From Candidatus Zambryskiibacteriota bacterium (GTDB lineage Bacteria > Patescibacteriota > Minisyncoccia > Phycocordibacterales > Zambryskibacteraceae): DNA of 38,719 nt. Below the pieces are notes generated by a model that did not search any database, was not told where the DNA came from, and saw nothing but the letters and a program-made list of their open reading frames with translations. The stretch spans positions 1 through 38,719 of the forward strand of contig JACOVQ010000014.1 of assembly GCA_016177225.1 (NCBI GenBank), in the 5' to 3' direction. Positions 36,615-38,719 of the stretch are shown one piece after another; position 1 is the stretch's first letter; each line of letters opens with the position of its first letter. Position numbers and translations under genes: made by a program.

Positions 36615-36810
36615 GGGGGTAGGCAGAGTCTTGTGAGAGCCGCTCTCGTCCGACAGATTCGGAGCATTTTCGCGCCATGCAACCAGACAAACGCGATAGC
36701 TCTGCGAATCCTTATGGGACAGACCGCCGAAATTTGAGCCGTCAAATTTCGGCAGACAAACCGGCGACCAACCGGCCGTGCGCGCAATAACAACCTCTTG
36801 CCTACCCTTA
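36584..36810 (-). ncRNA. Candidate multi-hairpin structured RNA of unknown class
   Basis: Long-range closing stem GGGTAGGCAAGAG (36795-36807) with CTCTGCCTACCC (36617-36628), at least four internal hairpins, 3' terminator, no convincing ORF. Confidence 0.6.
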
Positions 36811-36839
36811 CTTAACTTAACACAAAGGCATTTATCAGT

Positions 36840-37295
36840 CTACCGTCTTTCAATTTTACGCGTCATCTCCAGAAGCATCTCGTTCTGATTTTCAAGGTGG
36901 GCGATGATGATTTCTATCTCGTGTTCGGCTTTCTGGTTGATCTCGAAATCCATCTGGGCGCGCCATTCCGCCGCCCTACCCTCGATATTTTGGCCCACCA
37001 TAATCACCGGCAGGAGAATGAGCTGGAGAATATTGGAAGTGAAAAGCCAGATGACAAAAGCCGGCCCAGGGTCGAAACGGTACTCAATGGGACCAAACAT
37101 ATTCCAACCGAGCCAAATAATGGTCCAGAAGATGAGCAGAAAAAAGAATCCGAGTGAACCGATTTGTTTATGTAGGTAAACTGCAAGTTTCTCTCCCCCG
37201 GAGAGAGATTTGAGATGTTCGATGCGGTCATTTTTAATCGGCTTTCTGTACTGGCGAAGTTCGGCTAAAGTCGGCGGATTATGTTTGTATTCCAT
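36840..37295 (-). CDS. DUF1003-like membrane protein
   Basis: GSLGFFFLLIFWTIIWLGWNMF...FDPGPAFVIWLFTSNILQLILLPVIMVGQNIEGRAAEWRAQMDFEINQKAE. Confidence 0.85.
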   Translation of the reverse strand: MEYKHNPPTLAELRQYRKPIKNDRIEHLKSLSGGEKLAVYLHKQIGSLGFFFLLIFWTIIWLGWNMFGPIEYRFDPGPAFVIWLFTSNILQLILLPVIMVGQNIEGRAAEWRAQMDFEINQKAEHEIEIIIAHLENQNEMLLEMTRKIERR

Positions 37296-37337
37296 ATCGA
37301 ATCAGTGTATTATAACATTAATAATTAAGATTAGAAG

Positions 37338-37841
37338 TTGCAACCTAGAATTAACCAGCAAATAAAAGTTCGTGAATTGCGCGTCATCGGACCGAAAGGA
37401 GAAAATCTTGGCGTATTGACTCTAGAACAAGCGCTTGTAAGAAGCGAATCGCTCGGGCTTGACCTTATAGAAATTTCTCCCGATGCTAACCCTCCGGTAG
37501 CGAAGATTGCCGATTTCGGGAAATACCTATATGAAGAAAATAAGAAGAGCAAACTTGTCGCCAAGAAATCTCACTCATCAGAATTAAAAACTGTGCAGAT
37601 AAAAACAGGCACGGGAGACCACGACCTGTCGCTGAAAGCTAAAAAGACCAGTGTTTGGCTAAATGAAGGCAACCGCGTAAAGATAGACTTGTTTTTGCCC
37701 GGACGGACAAAATATTTAGATGAGAAGTTTTTGCGCGAGCGCATTGAACGTATGCTTAAATTTGTCAGCGTTGATTATAAAATCGCCGACCCAGCCAAAA
37801 AAAGCCCGAAGGGAATGACGGTTATTATTGAACGCGCTTAA
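37338..37841 (+). CDS. infC: Translation initiation factor IF-3
   Basis: RINQQIKVRELRVIGPKGENLGVL, SLGLDLIEISPDANPPVAKIADFGKYLYE; apparent TTG start. Confidence 0.95.
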   Translation: MQPRINQQIKVRELRVIGPKGENLGVLTLEQALVRSESLGLDLIEISPDANPPVAKIADFGKYLYEENKKSKLVAKKSHSSELKTVQIKTGTGDHDLSLKAKKTSVWLNEGNRVKIDLFLPGRTKYLDEKFLRERIERMLKFVSVDYKIADPAKKSPKGMTVIIERA

Positions 37842-37842
37842 A

Positions 37843-37880
37843 TAAAAAAATCGGAGCGCTAAACAAACGAGCGCTCCGAT
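37843..37880 (-). terminator. Intrinsic terminator (minus orientation)
   Basis: ATCGGAGCGCT...AGCGCTCCGAT with a 7-A run on the low-coordinate side. Confidence 0.7.
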
Positions 37881-37893
37881 ACACTGCCACACT

Positions 37894-38574
37894 TCAATTG
37901 AAATGAAGAATAGACCTCCTCGCCGGCTGCCTGTTTTGGCAAGCCGCTTCCAAGCCGTCAACCGCCTTGATGATTTTGGCGGCATGGGCGTTGATGAAGT
38001 CTCTTGTTTCAACCGAAACGACATCGTACGGATTCATTTCTTGCACGCCCGGAAGAAAATAATTCTTCGGGTCATGCCGGAGCTTTTTCCAAAACCAGAC
38101 CGGCTTCGGCCAGCCGAAGATTTCACCGAGAAAAATATTGTCTTCGGATGCTTCTTCGATCTGTCGTGTCTTACTCATACCGCGAAACAAACTCTCACCG
38201 ACAAGTTGAAGCGATTCGCACAACTGCGCCAGATTTGTTGCCGCAGTAGTGTCTCGGTATGATTTCAACATACCTTGATGAATCGCTCGGATTTTCCCAA
38301 GCCGGTCATACCATGGCGACACGATGGTAAAAAACGGCACGATTGCTTTGACGCCGTCATTGCGCCATGTGTGCGACAGCAAAAACTGAAGGCTCGCCAG
38401 CCTATCTCGAAGTTCTAAACCCAGCTCCGGCAAAAGAGTTTTGAGCTCGGCAAGCGGGTCAGGTTTGAAGAAATTGAAGCGAACGCTATCCAGTTCATGG
38501 CGGAAAATCGTCACGACAATGGCTATGGCAGTTACAACCGCCATAACCGTTAATGAAACAAGTTGATTACCCAT
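37894..38574 (-). CDS. Membrane-anchored hypothetical protein
   Basis: One N-terminal TM (LVSLTVMAVVTAIAIVVTIF), soluble remainder. Confidence 0.6.
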   Translation of the reverse strand: MGNQLVSLTVMAVVTAIAIVVTIFRHELDSVRFNFFKPDPLAELKTLLPELGLELRDRLASLQFLLSHTWRNDGVKAIVPFFTIVSPWYDRLGKIRAIHQGMLKSYRDTTAATNLAQLCESLQLVGESLFRGMSKTRQIEEASEDNIFLGEIFGWPKPVWFWKKLRHDPKNYFLPGVQEMNPYDVVSVETRDFINAHAAKIIKAVDGLEAACQNRQPARRSILHFN

Positions 38575-38644
38575 AACAGACCCCAGATACCTTTGAAGTA
38601 GGACAGTTAGAATTAATTGGCGAATTAAGAATTAATTAACTGTC

Positions 38645-38719
38645 ATGAAAAAGAAATATAATCATTTGAGAGACGAGGAGAGATTTGTGATTGAGAAACT
38701 GTATCGAGTAGGAGTACTG
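38645..38719 (+). CDS. IS30-like transposase, N-terminal fragment (truncated by window end)
   Basis: MKKKYNHLRDEERFVIEKLYRVGVL, IS30-type N-terminal HTH; preceded by GACAGTTA...TAACTGTC inverted repeat (38602-38644). Confidence 0.7.
   Translation, partial: MKKKYNHLRDEERFVIEKLYRVGVL

Noticed and set aside
36557-36793. Minus-strand 78-aa ORF over the candidate ncRNA
   Set aside because: Composition follows the RNA hairpins and the ORF runs into the terminator; no protein similarity seen.
36584-36810. Assignment of the ncRNA as 6S, RNase P or SRP RNA
   Set aside because: Multi-branched layout and lack of the conserved RNase P or SRP motifs I know; a covariance search is needed.

Overview
This 38.7 kb window looks like reduced-genome Patescibacteria/CPR (Parcubacteria-like) DNA, inferred from gene style. 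Its backbone is housekeeping genes: prfB, gatCA, ligA, recG, ftsH, smpB + ssrA, infC, seven tRNAs, and a long minus-strand type IV pilus locus (pilM...pilN-pilO-pilB-pilT-pilC, prepilins, pilD). There are two separate reverse-transcriptase systems. (1) A retron-like locus at about 4.25-6.65 kb has an RT with NAxxH, YADD and VTGL motifs, an 82-nt foldback just 5' of the RT, a DUF3800-like protein, and an upstream nucleotidyltransferase plus 48-aa ORF. (2) A diversity-generating retroelement (DGR) at about 20.46-22.86 kb has an RT, a 115-nt TR and a 115-nt VR. All 16 TR/VR differences fall at adenines of the TR sense strand. It also has a GNRA-loop hairpin 3' of VR, a consensus sigma70 promoter for the target gene, and an Avd-like gene on the opposite strand with an apparent C7 frameshift. 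The DGR and a HicAB module lie between pilM and pilN. Other notable items: an unassigned multi-hairpin RNA with its own terminator (36.58-36.81 kb), an initiator tRNA and a tmRNA with non-canonical T-loops, a tRNA-Ile(UAU), a 7-nt tandem repeat in a minor prepilin start, a Cys-rich repeat protein, gene remnants, and IS30-like transposase pieces at both window ends. All calls are from reading the sequence; no database search was run.
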